From Hippophae tibetana (lineage: Eukaryota > Streptophyta > Magnoliopsida > Rosales > Elaeagnaceae): a stretch of 64,000 nt of DNA. Of this stretch, positions 23,565 to 37,776 are shown one piece after another. The stretch lies in NCBI GenBank assembly GCA_037013495.1, contig CM072803.1, positions 55,503,627-55,567,626 of the forward strand. Reading direction: 5' to 3'. The notes beneath the pieces were generated by a model. It ran no database searches. It saw only the letters and a program-made list of their open reading frames with translations, and was not told the origin of the DNA. The position numbers and the translations under genes were made by a program. Within the stretch, counting starts at the first letter, position 1, and each line of letters opens with the position of its first letter.

Positions 23565-26301
23565 TGGATGGCATCGTAATTAATTTTCCTTTGGTTGTCC
23601 CTTTCTCCCTAGAAATCTAGGTTTCAAACCCATTCTAAGAGTAAGAGTAAGTGAAATATGATTCTACATATTACGCTCATCCACAATAGCAATTTTTCTA
23701 GCTCGGTAACAAAAAGTTTACAAATGATGTCTGAAACAACCTCTATCCATCAACATTTTTCATTTGGAAGGGAGGTAATATAATTTGCATGAATTTGCCT
23801 GTGCGGGGAATTAGGCCTTACAAAGGAAAGAAAATAATCATAGATCATCGAGAAAAATCAATAAGATGAAAATAAAACATAATCATTTTCTCATGTCTAT
23901 ATTTTAAAAGAAAGTTGGCGAAATAAATACTACGTGTTTTATTTCCTAATAATTATGATATATTTAAATGAAATTATTCGTCTTATGATGCAAAACTATT
24001 TAAATTTGAAATTTTGTTCATTATTCTAAATAAGAGATCAATAATTCTCATTTTCGACTCATTTTTGACATCAATATTATTAACTTATTTATAAGTTATT
24101 GTGGTTTTTTTGGATGACATCGTAATGAATTTTTCTTTGGTTGTCCCTTTCTCCCTAGAAATCTAGGTTTCAAACCCATTCTAAGAGTAAGAGTTAGTGA
24201 AATATGAAGCTACATATTACGCTCATCCACAATAGCAATGTTTCTAGCTAGGTAACAAAAAGTTTACAAATGATGTCTGAAACAACCTCTATCCATCAAA
24301 ATTTTTCATTTCTAAGGGAGGTAATATAATTTGCATGAATTTGCCTATGCGGGGAATTAGGACTTACAAAGGAAAAAAAATAATCATAGATCATGAGGAA
24401 AAATAAATAAGGGGATAATAATACATAATCATTTTCTCATATCTATATTATAAAAGAAAGTTGGCAAAATAAATACTATGCGTTTTATTTCCTAATAATT
24501 ATGATATATTTAAGTGAAATTATTACGTCTTATGATGCAAAACTATTTAAATTTGAAATTTTGTTCATTATTCTAAATAAGAGATCAATAATTCTCATTT
24601 TCGACTCATTTTTGACATCAATATTCTTAACTTATTTATAAGTTATTTTGATTTTTTTTTGGATGGCATCTTAATGAATTTGACTTTGGTTGTCCCTTTC
24701 TCCCTAGAAAACTAGGTTTCAAACCCATTCTAAGAGTAAGAGTTAGTGAAATATGAAGCTACATATTACGCTCATCCACAATAGCAATGTTTCTAGCTAG
24801 GTAACAAAAAGTTTACAAATGATGTCTGAAACAACCTCTATCCATCAACATTTTTCATTTGGAAGGGAGGTAATATAATTTGCATGAATTTTCCTGTGCG
24901 GGGAATTAGAACTTACAAAGGAAAAAAAAATAATCATAGATAATGAGGAAAAATCAATAAGGGGATAATAATACATAATCATTTTCTCATATCTGTATTA
25001 TAAAAGAAAGTTGGCAAAATAAATACTACGCGTTTTATTTCCTAATAATTATGATATATTTAAGTGAAATTATTACGTCTTATGATGCAAAACTATTTAA
25101 ATTTGAAATTTTGTTCATTATTCTAAATAAGAGATCAATAATTCTCATTTTCGACTCATTTTTGACATCAATATTATTAACTTATTTATAAGTTATTGTG
25201 GTTTTTTTGGATGGCATCGTAATTAATTTTCCTTTGGTTGTCCCTTTCTCCCTAGAAATCTAGGTTTCAAACCAATTCTAAGAGTAAGAGTAAGTGAAAT
25301 ATGATTCTACATATTACGCTCATCCACAATAGCAATTTTTCTAGCTCGGTAACAAAAAGTTTACAAATGATGTCTGAAACAACCTCTATCCATCAACATT
25401 TTTCATTTGTAAGGGAGGTAATATAATTTGCATGAATTTGCCTGTGCGGGGAATTAGGACTTACAAAGGAAAGAAAATAATCATAGATCATCGAGAAAAA
25501 TCAATAAGGGGAAAATAAAACATAATCATTTTCTCATGTCTATATTTTAAAAGAAAGTTGGCGAAATAAATACTACGTGTTTTATTTCCTAATAATTATG
25601 ATATATTTAAATGAAATTATTCGTCTTATGATGCAAAACTATTTAAATTTGAAATTTTGTTCATTATTCTAAATAAGAGATCAATAATTCTCATTTTCGA
25701 CTCATTTTTGACCTCAATATTCTTAACTTATTTATAAGTTATTGTGGTTGTTTTGGAGGAGATCGTAATGAATTTGCTTTGGGTTTTCCCTTTCTCCCTA
25801 GAAATCTACGTTTCATACCTATTCTAAGAGTAAGAGTTTGTGAAATATGATGCTACATATTACGCTCATCCACAATAGCAATGTTTCTAGCTAGGTAACA
25901 AAAAGTTTACAAATGATGTCTGAAACAACCTCTATCCATCAACATTTTTCATTTGGAAGGGAGGTAATATAATTTGCATGAATTTTCCTGTGCGGGGAAT
26001 TAGAACTTACAAAGGAAAAAAAAATAATCATAGATAATGAGGAAAAATCAATAAGGGGATAATAATACATAATCATTTTCTCATATCTGTATTATAAAAG
26101 AAAGTTGGCAAAATAAATACTACGCGTTTTATTTCCTAATAATTATGATATATTTAAGTGAAATTATTACGTCTTATGATGCAAAACTATTTAAATTTGA
26201 AATTTTGTTCATTATTCTAAATAAGAGATCAATAATTCTCATTTTCGACTCATTTTTGACATCAATATTATTAACTTATTTATAAGTTATTGTGGTTTTT
26301 T
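23565..26301. repeat. 5-monomer HOR, 2,737 bp, copy 1 (monomers 44-48)
   Basis: Anchors are at 23565, 24111, 24660, 25208 and 25754. Head signatures in order are 'CGTAATTAATTTTCC', 'GGATGACATCG', 'CATCTTAATG', 'CGTAATTAATTTTCC' and the X head ('TTTTGGAGGAGATCG'). Each is followed 2,737 bp later by its counterpart. Monomer 48 is itself chimeric. Its X head switches between about 25852 and 25870 to the body of monomers 43 and 46 ('CAATGTTTC', 'TAGAACTTAC', 'GATAATGAGG', 'ATCTGTATTAT'). Confidence 0.9.
25746..25869. repeat. X-type head fused to another body (monomer 48)
   Basis: Same X head as at 20824, joined to a 'CCACAATAGCAATGTTTC' body instead of 'CCCCAATAGCAATTTTT'. The join is between about 25852 and 25870. 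Confidence 0.85.
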
Positions 26302-29037
26302 TGGATGGCATCGTAATTAATTTTCCTTTGGTTGTCCCTTTCTCCCTAGAAATCTAGGTTTCAAACCCATTCTAAGAGTAAGAGTAAGTGAAATATGATT
26401 CTACATATTACGCTCATCCACAATAGCAATTTTTCTAGCTCGGTAACAAAAAGTTTACAAATGATGTCTGAAACAACCTCTATCCATCAACATTTTTCAT
26501 TTGGAAGGGAGGTAATATAATTTGCATGAATTTGCCTGTGCGGGGAATTAGGCCTTACAAAGGAAAGAAAATAATCATAGATCATCGAGAAAAATCAATA
26601 AGGGGAAAATAAAACATAATCATTTTCTCATGTCTATATTTTAAAAGAAAGTTGGCGAAATAAATACTACGTGTTTTATTTCCTAATAATTATGATATAT
26701 TTAAATGAAATTATTCGTCTTATGATGCAAAACTATTTAAATTTGAAATTTTGTTCATTATTCTAAATAAGAGATCAATAATTCTCATTTTCGACTCATT
26801 TTTGACATCAATATTATTAACTTATTTATAAGTTATTGTGGTTTTTTTGGATGACATCGTAATGAATTTTTCTTTGGTTGTCCCTTTCTCCCTAGAAATC
26901 TAGGTTTCAAACCCATTCTAAGAGTAAGAGTAAGTGAAATATGATGCTACATATTACGCTCATCCACAATAGCAATTTTTCTAGCTAAGTAACAAAACGT
27001 TTACAAATGATGTCTGAAACAACCTCTATCCATCAAAATTTTTCATTTCTAAGGGAGGTAATATAATTTGCATGAATTTGCCTATGCGGGGAATTAGGAC
27101 TTACAAAGGAAAAAAAATAATCATAGATCATGAGGAAAAATAAATAAGGGGATAATAATACATAATCATTTTCTCATATCTATATTATAAAAGAAAGTTG
27201 GCAAAATAAATACTATGCGTTTTATTTCCGAATAATTATGATATATTTAAGTGAAATTATTACGTCTTATGATGCAAAACTATTTAAATTTGAAATTTTG
27301 TTCATTATTCTAAATAAGAGATCAATAATTCTCATTTTCGACTCATTTTTGACATCAATATTCTTAACTTATTTATAAGTTATTTTGATTTTTTTTTGGA
27401 TGGCATCTTAATGAATTTGCCTTTGGTTGTCCCTTTCTCCCTAGAAATCTAGGTTTCAAACCCATTCTAAGAGTAAGAGTTATTGAAATATGAAGCTACA
27501 TATTACGCTCATCCACAATAGCAATGTTTCTAGCTAGGTAACAAAAAGTTTACAAATGATGTCTGAAACAACCTCTATCTATCAACATTTTTCATTTGGA
27601 AGGGAGGTAATATAATTTGCATGAATTTTCCTGTGCGGGGAATTAGAACTTACAAAGGAAAAAAAAATAATCATAGATAATGAGGAAAAATCAATAAGGG
27701 GATAATAATACATAATCATTTTCTCATATCTGTATTATAAAAGAAAGTTGGCAAAATAAATACTACGCGTTTTATTTCCTAATAATTATGATATATTTAA
27801 GTGAAATTATTACGTCTTATGATGCAAAACTATTTAAATTTGAAATTTTGTTCATTATTCTAAATAAGAGATCAATAATTCTCATTTTCGACTCATTTTT
27901 GACATCAATATTATTAACTTATTTATAAGTTATTGTGGTTTTTTTGGATGGCATCGTAATTAATTTTCCTTTGGTTGTCCCTTTCTCCCTAGAAATCTAG
28001 GTTTCAAACCAATTCTAAGAGTAAGAGTAAGTGAAATATGATTCTACATATTACGCTCATCCACAATAGCAATTTTTCTAGCTCGGTAACAAAAAGTTTA
28101 CAAATGATGTCTGAAACAACCTCTATCCATCAACATTTTTCATTTGTAAGGGAGGTAATATAATTTGCATGAATTTGCCTGTGCGGGGAATTAGGACTTA
28201 CAAAGGAAAGAAAATAATCATAGATCATCGAGAAAAATCAATAAGGGGAAAATAAAACATAATCATTTTCTCATGTCTATATTTTAAAAGAAAGTTGGCG
28301 AAATAAATACTACGTGTTTTATTTCCTAATAATTATGATATATTTAAATGAAATTATTCGTCTTATGATGCAAAACTATTTAAATTTGAAATTTTGTTCA
28401 TTATTCTAAATAAGAGATCAATAATTCTCATTTTCGACTCATTTTTGACCTCAATATTCTTAACTTATTTATAAGTTATTGTGGTTGTTTTGGAGGAGAT
28501 CGTAATGAATTTGCTTTGGGTTTTCCCTTTCTCCCTAGAAATCTACGTTTCATACCTATTCTAAGAGTAAGAGTTTGTGAAATATGATGCTACATATTAC
28601 GCTCATCCACAATAGCAATGTTTCTAGCTAGGTAACAAAAAGTTTACAAATGATGTCTGAAACAACCTCTATCCATCAACATTTTTCATTTGGAAGGGAG
28701 GTAATATAATTTGCATGAATTTTCCTGTGCGGGGAATTAGAACTTACAAAGGAAAAAAAATAATCATAGATAATGAGGAAAAATCAATAAGGGGATAATA
28801 ATACATAATCATTTTCTCATATCTGTATTATAAAAGAAAGTTGGCAAAATAAATACTACGCGTTTTATTTCCTAATAATTATGATATATTTAAGTGAAAT
28901 TATTACGTCTTATGATGCAAAACTATTTAAATTTGAAATTTTGTTCATTATTCTAAATAAGAGATCAATAATTCTCATTTTCGACTCATTTTTGACATCA
29001 ATATTATTACCTTATTTATAAGTTATTGTGGTTTTTT
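26302..29037. repeat. 5-monomer HOR, 2,736 bp, copy 2 (monomers 49-53)
   Basis: Anchors are at 26302, 26848, 27397, 27945 and 28491. The order of subtypes matches 23565-26301, including the chimeric X monomer at 28491. Differences from the first copy are few. Examples are 'GTTATTGAAAT' and 'TCTATCTATC' in monomer 51 and 'CTTAGGACTT'-type changes nearby. The duplication is recent compared with the divergence between subtypes. Monomer 50 has the 'AAGTAACAAAACG' and 'CATTTCTAAGGG' variants, which also appear just to the right in monomers 54, 56 and 60. Confidence 0.9.
28483..28606. repeat. X-type head fused to another body (monomer 53)
   Basis: Copy of the 25746 chimera, exactly 2,737 bp to its right. 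It was propagated by duplication of the 5-mer and is not an independent fusion. Confidence 0.87.
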
Positions 29038-32000
29038 TGGATGACATCGTAATGAATTTTTCTTTGGTTGTCCCTTTCTCCCTAGAAATCTAGGTTTCAA
29101 ACCCATTCTAAGAGTAAGAGTAAGTGAAATATGATGCTACATATTACGCTCATCCACAATAGCAATTTTTCTAGCTAAGTAACAAAACGTTTACAAATGA
29201 TGTCTGAAACAACCTCTATCCATCAAAATTTTTCATTTCTAAGGGAGGTAATATAATTTGCATGAATTTTCCTGTGCGGGGAATTAGAACTTACAAAGGA
29301 AAAAAAAAATAATCATAGATAATGAGGAAAAATCAATAAGGGGATAATAATACATAATCATTTTCTCATATCTATATTATAAAAGAAAGTTGGCAAAATA
29401 AATACTATGCGTTTTATTTCCTAATAATTATGATGTATTTAAGTGAAATTATTACGTCTTATGATGCAAAACTATTTAAATTTGAAATTTTGTTCATTAT
29501 TCTAAACAAGAGATCAATAATTCTCATTTTCGACTCATTTTTGACATCAATATTCTTAACTTATTTATAAGTTATTGTGATTTTTTTTGGATTGCATCGT
29601 AATGAATTTGCCTTTGGTTGTCCCTTTCTCCCTAGAAATCTAGGTTTCAAACCCATTCTAAGAGTAAGAGTTAGTGAAATATGAAGCTACATATTACGCT
29701 CATCCACAATAGCAATTTTTCTAGCTAGGTAACAAAAAGTTTAAAAATGATGTCTTAAACAACCTCTATCCATCAACATTTTTCATTTGGAAGGGAGGTA
29801 ATATAATTTGCATGAATTTTCCTGTGCGGGGAATTAGGACTTACAAAGGAAAAAAAATAATCATAGATCATGAGGAAAAATCAATAAAGGGATAATAATA
29901 CATAATCATTTTCTCATATCTATATTATAAAAGAAAGTTGGCAAAATAAATACTACGCGTTTTATTTCCTAATAATTATGATATGTATTTAAGTGAAATT
30001 ATTACGTCTTATGATGCAAAACTATTTAAATTTGAAATTTTGTTCATTATTCTAAATAAGAGATCAATAATTCTCATTTTCGACTCATTTTTGACATCAA
30101 TATTATTAACTTATTTATAAGTTATTGTGGTTTTTTTGGATGGCATCGTAATGAATTTTCCTTTGGTTGTCCCTTTCTCCCTAGAAATCTAGGTTTCAAA
30201 CCCATTCTAAGAGTAAGAGTAAGTGAAATATGATGCTACATATTACGCTCATCCACAATAGCAATTTTTCTAGCTAAGTAACAAAACGTTTACAAATGAT
30301 GTCTGAAACAACCTCTATCCATCAAAATTTTTCATTTCTAAGGGAGGTAATATAATTTGCATGAATTTTCCTGTGCGGGGAATTAGAACTTACAAAGGAA
30401 AAAAAAAATAATCATAGATAATGAGGAAAAATCAATAAGGGGATAATAATACATAATCATTTTCTCATATCTATATTATAAAAGAAAGTTGGCAAAATAA
30501 ATACTATGCGTTTTATTTCCTAATAATTATGATGTATTTAAGTGAAATTATTACGTCTTATGATGCAAAACTATTTAAATTTGAAATTTTGTTCATTATT
30601 CTAAACAAGAGATCAATAATTCTCATTTTCGACTCATTTTTGACATCAATATTCTTAACTTATTTATAAGTTATTGTGATTTTTTTTGGATTGCATCGTA
30701 ATGAATTTGCCTTTGGTTGTCCCTTTCTCCCTAGAAATCTAGGTTTCAAACCAATTCTAAGAGTAAGAGTTAGTGAAATATGAAGCTACATATTACGCTC
30801 ATCCACAATAGCAATTTTTCTAGCTAGGTAACAAAAAGTTTAAAAATGATGTCTTAAACAACCTCTATCCATCAACATTTTTCATTTGGAAGGGAGGTAA
30901 TATAATTTGCATGAATTTTCCTGTGCGGGGAATTAGGACTTACAAAGGAAAAAAACTAATCATAGATCATGAGGAAAAATCAATAAAGGGATAATAATAC
31001 ATAATCATTTTCTCATATCTATATTATAAAAGAAAGTTGGCAAAATAAATACTACGCGTTTTATTTCCTAATAATTATGATATATTTAAGTGAAATTATT
31101 ACGTCTTATGATGCAAAACTATTTAAATTTGAAATTTTGTTATTATTCTAAATAAGAGATCAATAATTCTCATTTTCGACTCATTTTTGACATCAATATT
31201 CTTAACTTATTTATAAGTTATTTTGATTTTTTTTGGATGGCATCGTAATGAATTTGCCTTTGGTTGTCTCTTTCTCCCTAGAAATCTAGGTTTCAAACCC
31301 ATTCTAAGAGTAAGAGTTAGTGAAATATGAAGCTACATATTACGCTCATCCACAATAGCAATGTTTCTAGCTAGGTAACAAAAAGTTTACAAATGATGTC
31401 TGAAACAACCTCTATCCATCAACATTTTTCATTTGGATGGGAGGTAATATAATTTGCATGAATTTGCCTGTGCGGGGAATTAGGACTTACAAAGGAAAAA
31501 AAATAATCATAGATCATGAGGAAAAATCAATAAGGGGATAATAATACATAATCATTTTCTCATATCTATATTATAAAAGAAAGTTGGCAAAATAAATACT
31601 ATGCGTTTTATTTCCTAATAATTATGATATATTTAAGTGAAATTATTACGTCTTATGATGCAAAACTATTTAAATTTGAAATTTTGTTAATTATTCTAAA
31701 TAAGAGATCAATAATTCTCATTTTCGACTCATTTTTGACATCAATATTATTAACTTATTTATAAGTTATTGTGGTTTTTTTGGATGGCATCGTAATTAAT
31801 TTTCCTTTGGTTGTCCCTTTCTCCCTAGAAATCTAGGTTTCAAACCAATTCTAAGAGTAAGAGTAAGTGAAATATGATTCTACATATTACGCTCAACCAG
31901 AATAGCAATTTTTCTAGCTCGGTAACAAAAAGTTTACAAATGATGTCTGAAACAACCTCTATCCATCAACATTTTTCATGTGTAAGGGAGGTAATATAAT

Positions 32001-33971
32001 TTGCATGAATTTTCCTGTGCGGGGAATTAGGACTTACAAAGGAAAAAAAATAATCATAGATCATGAGGAAAAATCAATAAAGGGATAATAATACATAATC
32101 ATTTTCTCATATCTATATTATAAAAGAAAGTTGGCAAAATAAATACTACGCGTTTTATTTCCTAATAATTATGATATGTATTTAAGTGAAATTATTACGT
32201 CTTATGATGCAAAACTATTTAAATTTGAAATTTTGTTCATTATTCTAAATAAGAGATCAATAATTCTCATTTTCGACTCATTTTTGACATCAATATTATT
32301 AACTTATTTATAAGTTATTGTGGTTTTTTTGGATGGCATCGTAATGAATTTTCCTTTGGTTGTCCCTTTCTCCCTAGAAATCTAGGTTTCAAACCCATTC
32401 TAAGAGTAAGAGTAAGTGAAATATGATGCTACATATTACGCTCATCCACAATAGCAATTTTTCTAGCTAAGTAACAAAACGTTTACAAATGATGTCTGAA
32501 ACAACCTCTATCCATCAAAATTTTTCATTTCTAAGGGAGGTAATATAATTTGCATGAATTTTCCTGTGCGGGGAATTAGAACTTACAAAGGAAAAAAAAA
32601 ATAATCATAGATAATGAGGAAAAATCAATAAGGGGATAATAATATATAATCATTTTCTCATATCTATATTATAAAAGAAAGTTGGCAAAATAAATACTAT
32701 GCGTTTTATTTCCTAATAATTATGATGTATTTAAGTGAAATTATTACGTCTTATGATGCAAAACTATTTAAATTTGAAATTTTGTTCATTATTCTAAACA
32801 AGAGATCAATAATTCTCATTTTCGACTCATTTTTGACATCAATATTCTTAACTTATTTATAAGTTATTGTGATTTTTTTTGGATTGCATCGTAATGAATT
32901 TGCCTTTGGTTGTCCCTTTCTCCCTAGAAATCTAGGTTTCAAACCCATTCTAAGAGTAAGAGTTAGTGAAATATGAAGCTACATATTACGCTCATCCACA
33001 ATAGCAATTTTTCTAGCTAGGTAACAAAAAGTGTAAAAATGATGTCTTAAACAACCTCTATCCATCAACATTTTTCATTTGGAAGGGAGGTAATATAATT
33101 TGCATGAATTTTCCTGTGCGGGGAATTAGGACTTACAAAGGAAAAAAACTAATCATAGATCATGAGGAAAAATCAATAAAGGGATAATAATACATAATCA
33201 TTTTCTCATATCTATATTATAAAAGAAAGTTGGCAAAATAAATACTACGCGTTTTATTTCCTAATAATTATGATATATTTAAGTGAAATTATTACGTCTT
33301 ATGATGCAAAACTATTTAAATTTGAAATTTTGTTATTATTCTAAATAAGAGATCAATAATTCTCATTTTCGACTCATTTTTGACATCAATATTCTTAACT
33401 TATTTATAAGTTATTTTGATTTTTTTTGGATGGCATCGTAATGAATTTGCCTTTGGTTGTCTCTTTCTCCCTAGAAATCTAGGTTTCAAACCCATTCTAA
33501 GAGTAAGAGTTAGTGAAATATGAAGCTACATATTACGCTCATCCACAATAGCAATGTTTCTAGCTAGGTAACAAAAAGTTTACAAATGATGTCTGAAACA
33601 ACCTCTATCCATCAACATTTTTCATTTGGAAGGGAGGTAATATAATTTGCATGAATTTGCCTGTGCGGGGAATTAGGACTTACAAAGGAAAAAAAATAAT
33701 CATAGATCATGAGGAAAATCAATAAGGGGAAAATAAAACATAATCATTTTCTCATGTCTATATTTTAAAAGAAAGTTGGCGAAATAAATACTACTCATTT
33801 TATTTCCTAATAATTATGATATATTTAAATGAAATTATTCGTCTTATGATGCAAATCTATTTAAATTTGAAATTTTGTTCATTATTCTAAATAAGAGATC
33901 AATAATTCTCATTTTCGACTCATTTTTTACATCAATATTCTTAACTTATTTATAAGTTATTTTCGTTTTTT
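29038..33971. repeat. 1,099-bp dimer nested in a 2,193-bp 4-mer (monomers 54-62)
   Basis: Anchors are at 29038, 29588, 30137, 30687, 31234, 31781, 32330, 32880 and 33427. One dimer occurs three times, at 29038, 30137 and 32330. Its first monomer has 'AAGTAACAAAACG', 'TATGATGTATTTAAG' and 'CTAAACAAGAG'. Its second has 'TTAAAAATGATGTCTTAAAC' (with GTG for GTT in the third copy). Monomers 56-58 recur as 60-62 at exactly 2,193 bp. Monomers 58 and 62 share 'GTCTCTTTCTCC', and monomers 57 and 61 share a base loss in 'TTTTGTTATTATTC'. Monomer 62 switches subtype in its second half ('AAAATAAAACATAATC', 'CTACTCATTTTAT'). Confidence 0.87.
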
Positions 33972-34501
33972 TGGATTGCATCGTAATGAATTTGCCTTTG
34001 GTTGTCCCCTTCTCCCTAGAAATCTAGGTTTCAAACCTATTCTAAGAGTAAGAGTTAGTGAAATATGATGCTACATATTACGCTCATCCCCAATAGCAAT
34101 TTTTTTAGCTAGGTAACAAAAAGTTTACAAATGATGTCTGAAATAACCTCTATCCATCAACATTTTTCATAGGTAATATAATTTGCATGAATTTGCCTAT
34201 GCGGGGAATTAGGACTTACAAAAGAAAGAAAATAATCATATATCATCCGGGAAAATCAATAAGGGGAAAATAAAACATAATCATTTTCTCATATCTATAT
34301 TATAAAAGAAAGTTGTCGAAATAAATACTACGCGTTTTATTTCCTAATAATTATGATATATATTTAAGTGAAATTATTACATCTTATGATGCAAAACTAT
34401 TTAAATTTGAAATTTTGTTCATTATTCTAAATAAGAGATCAATAATTCTCATTTTTGACATCAATATTCTTAACTTATTTATAAGTTATTGTGATTTTTT
34501 T
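33972..34501. repeat. Shortest monomer (63), 530 bp, two deletions
   Basis: This monomer combines two losses. The first is the 9-bp deletion that joins 'TTTTTCAT' directly to 'AGGTAATAT' at 34170/34171. The second is the loss of one unit of an 11-bp tandem doublet, leaving a single 'CTCATTTTTGA' at 34448-34458. It also has the private 'TATCATCCGGGAAAATC' where others have 'GATCATGAGGAAAAATC'. It sits between the 29-34 kb regime and the recent 3,275-bp duplication, at a regime boundary. Confidence 0.9.
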
Positions 34502-37500
34502 TGGATGGCATCGTAATGAATTTGCCTTTGGTTGTCCCTTTCTCCCTAGAAATCTAGGTTTCAAACCCATTCTAAGAGTAAGAGTTAGTGAAATATGAAG
34601 CTACATATTACGCTCATCCACAATAGCAATTTTTCTAGCTAGGTAACAAAAAGTTTTCAAATGATGTCTGAAACAACCTCTATCCATCAACATTTTTCAT
34701 TTGGAAGGGAGGTAATATAATTTGCATGAATTTGCCTGTGCGGGGAATTAGGACTTACAAAGGAAAAAAAATAATCATAGATCATGAGAAAAATCAATAA
34801 GGGGATAATAATACATAATCATTTTCTCATATCTATATTATAAAAGAAAGTTGGCAAAATAAATACTACGCGTTTTATTTCGTAATAATTATGATATATT
34901 TAAGTGAAATTATTACGTCTTATGATGCAAAACTATTTAAATTTGAAATTTTGTTCATTATTCTAAATAAGAGATCAATAATTCTCATTTTTGACTCATT
35001 TTTGACATCAATATTATTAACTTATTTATAAGTTATTGTGGTTTTTTTGGATGGCATCGTAATGAATTTTCCTTTGGTTGTCCCTTTCTCCCTAGAAATC
35101 TAGGTTTCAAACCCATTCTAAGAGTAAGAGTAAGTGAAATATGATTCTACATATTACGCTCATCCACAATAGCAATTTTTCTAGCTCGGTAAAAAAATGT
35201 TTACAAATGATGTCTGAAACAACCTCTATCCATCAACATTTTTCATTTGGAAGGGAGGTAATATAATTTGCATGAATTTTCCTGTGCGGGGAATTAGGAC
35301 TTACAAAGGAAAAAAAATAATCATAGATCATGAGGAAAAATCAATAAGGGGATAATAATACATAATCATTTTCTCATATCTATATTATAAAAGAAAGTTG
35401 GCAAAATAAATACTATGCGTTTTATTTCCTAATAATTATGATATATTTAAGTGAAATTATTACGTCTTATGATGCAAAACTATTTAAATTTGAAATTTTG
35501 TTCATTATTCTAAATAAGAGATCAATAATTCTCATTTTCGACTCATTTTTGACATCAATATTCTTAACTTATTTATAAGTTATTTTCGTTTTTTTGGACG
35601 GTATCGTAATGAATTTGCCTTTGGTTGTCCCCTTCTCCCTAGAAATCTAGGTTTCAAACCTATTCTAAGAGTAAGAGTTAGTGAAATATGATGCTACATA
35701 TTACGCTCATCCCCAATAGCAATTTTTCTAGCTAGGTAACAAAAAGTTTACAAATGATGTCTGAAACAACCTCTATCCATCAACATTTTTCATTTGGAAG
35801 GGAGGTAATATAATTTGCATGAATTTGCCTGTGCGGGGAATTAGGACTTACAAAGGAAAGAAAATAATCATAGATCATCGAGAAAAATCAATAAGGGGAA
35901 AATAAAACATAACCATTTTCTCATGTCTATATTATAAAAGAAAGTTGGCGAAATAAATACTACGCGTTTTATTTCCTAATAATTATGATATACTTAAATG
36001 AAATTATTCGTCTTATGATGCAAAACTATTTAAATTTGAAATTTTGTTCATTATTCTAAATAAGAGATCAATAATTCTCATTTTCGACTCATTTTTGACA
36101 TCAATATTCTTAACTTATTTATAAGTTATTTTCGTTTTTTTCGATGGCATCGTAATGAATTTGCCTTTGGTTGTCCCCTTCTCCCTAGAAATCTAGGTTT
36201 CAAACCTATTCTAAGAGTAAGAGTTAGTGAAATATGATGCTACATATTACGCTCATCCCCAATAGCAATTTTTCTAGCTAGGTAACAAAAAGTTTACAAA
36301 TGATGTCTGAAACAACCTCTATCCATCAACATTTTTCATAGGTAATATAATTTGCATGAATTTGCCTATGCGGGGAATTAGGAATTACAAAGGAAAGAAA
36401 ATAATCATAGATCATGAGGAAAAATCAATAAGGGGAAAATAAAATATAATCATTTTCTCATATCTATATTATAAAAGAAAGTTGTCGAAATAAATACTAC
36501 GCGTTTTATTTCCTAAAAATTATGATATATATTTAAGTGAAATTATTACATGTTATGATGCAAAACTATTTAAATTTGAAATTTTGTTCATTATTCTAAA
36601 TAAGAGATCAATAATTCTCATTTTCGACTCATTTTTGACATCAATATTCTTAACTTATTTATAAGTTATTTTGGTTTCTTTGGATGGCATCGTAATGAAT
36701 TTGCCTTTGGTTGTCCCCTTCTCCCTAGAAATCTAGGTTTCAAACCCATTCTAAGAGTAAGAGTTAGTGAAATATGAAGCTACATATTACGCTCATCCAC
36801 AATAGCAATTTTTCTAGCTAGGTAACAAAAAGTTTACAAATGATGTCTGAAACAACCTCTATCCATCAACATTTTTCATTTGGAAGGGAGGTAATATAAT
36901 TTGCATGAATTTGCCTGTGCGGGGAATTAGGACTTACAAAGGAAAGAAAATAATCATAGATCATGAGGAAAAATCAATACGGGGAAAATGAAACATAATC
37001 ATTTTCTCATATCTATATTATAAAAGAAAGTTCTCGAAATAAATACTACGCGTTTTATTTCCTAATAATTATGATATGTATTTAAGTGAAATTATTACGT
37101 CTTATGATACAAAACTATTTAAATTTGAAATTTTGTTCATTATTCTAAATAAGAGATCAATAATTCTCATTTTCGACTCATTTTTGACATCAATATTCTT
37201 AACTTATTTATAAGTTATTGTGATTTTTTTGGATTGCATCGTAATGAATTTGCCTTTGGTTGTCCCTTTCTCCCTAGAAATCTAGGTTTCAAACCCATTC
37301 TAAGAGTAAGAGTTAGTGAAATATGAAGCTACATATTACGCTCATCCACAATAGCAATTTTTCTAGCTAGGTAACAAAAAGTTTACAAATGATGTCTGAA
37401 ACAACCTCTATCCATCAACATTTTTCATTTGGAAGGGAGGTAATATAATTTGCATGAATTTTCCTGTGCGGGGAATTAGGACTTACAAAGGAAAAATAAT

Positions 37501-37776
37501 AATCATAGATCATGAGGAAAAATCAATAAGGGGATAATAATACATAATCATTTTCTCATATCTATATTATAAAAGAAAGTTGGCAAAATAAATACTATGT
37601 GTTTTATTTCCTAATAATTATGATATATTTAAGTGAAATTATTACGTCTTATGATGCAAAACTATTTAAATTTGAAATTTTGTTCATTATTCTAAATAAG
37701 AGATCAATAATTCTCATTTTCGACTCATTTTTGACATCAATATTCTTAACTTATTTATAAGTTATTGTGATTTTTT
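34502..37776. repeat. 6-monomer HOR, 3,275 bp, copy 1 (monomers 64-69)
   Basis: Anchors are at 34502, 35048, 35595, 36141, 36681 and 37230. All six anchors reappear 3,275 or 3,276 bp later. Private variants shared by the copies are 'TTCGTAATAATT' and 'CATTTTTGACTC' (64/70), 'GGTAAAAAAATG' (65/71), 'GGACGGTATCG' (66/72), 'CGATGGCATCG' with the 9-bp deletion (67/73), and 'TACGGGGAAAATG' with 'GTTCTCG' (68/74). Confidence 0.93.
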
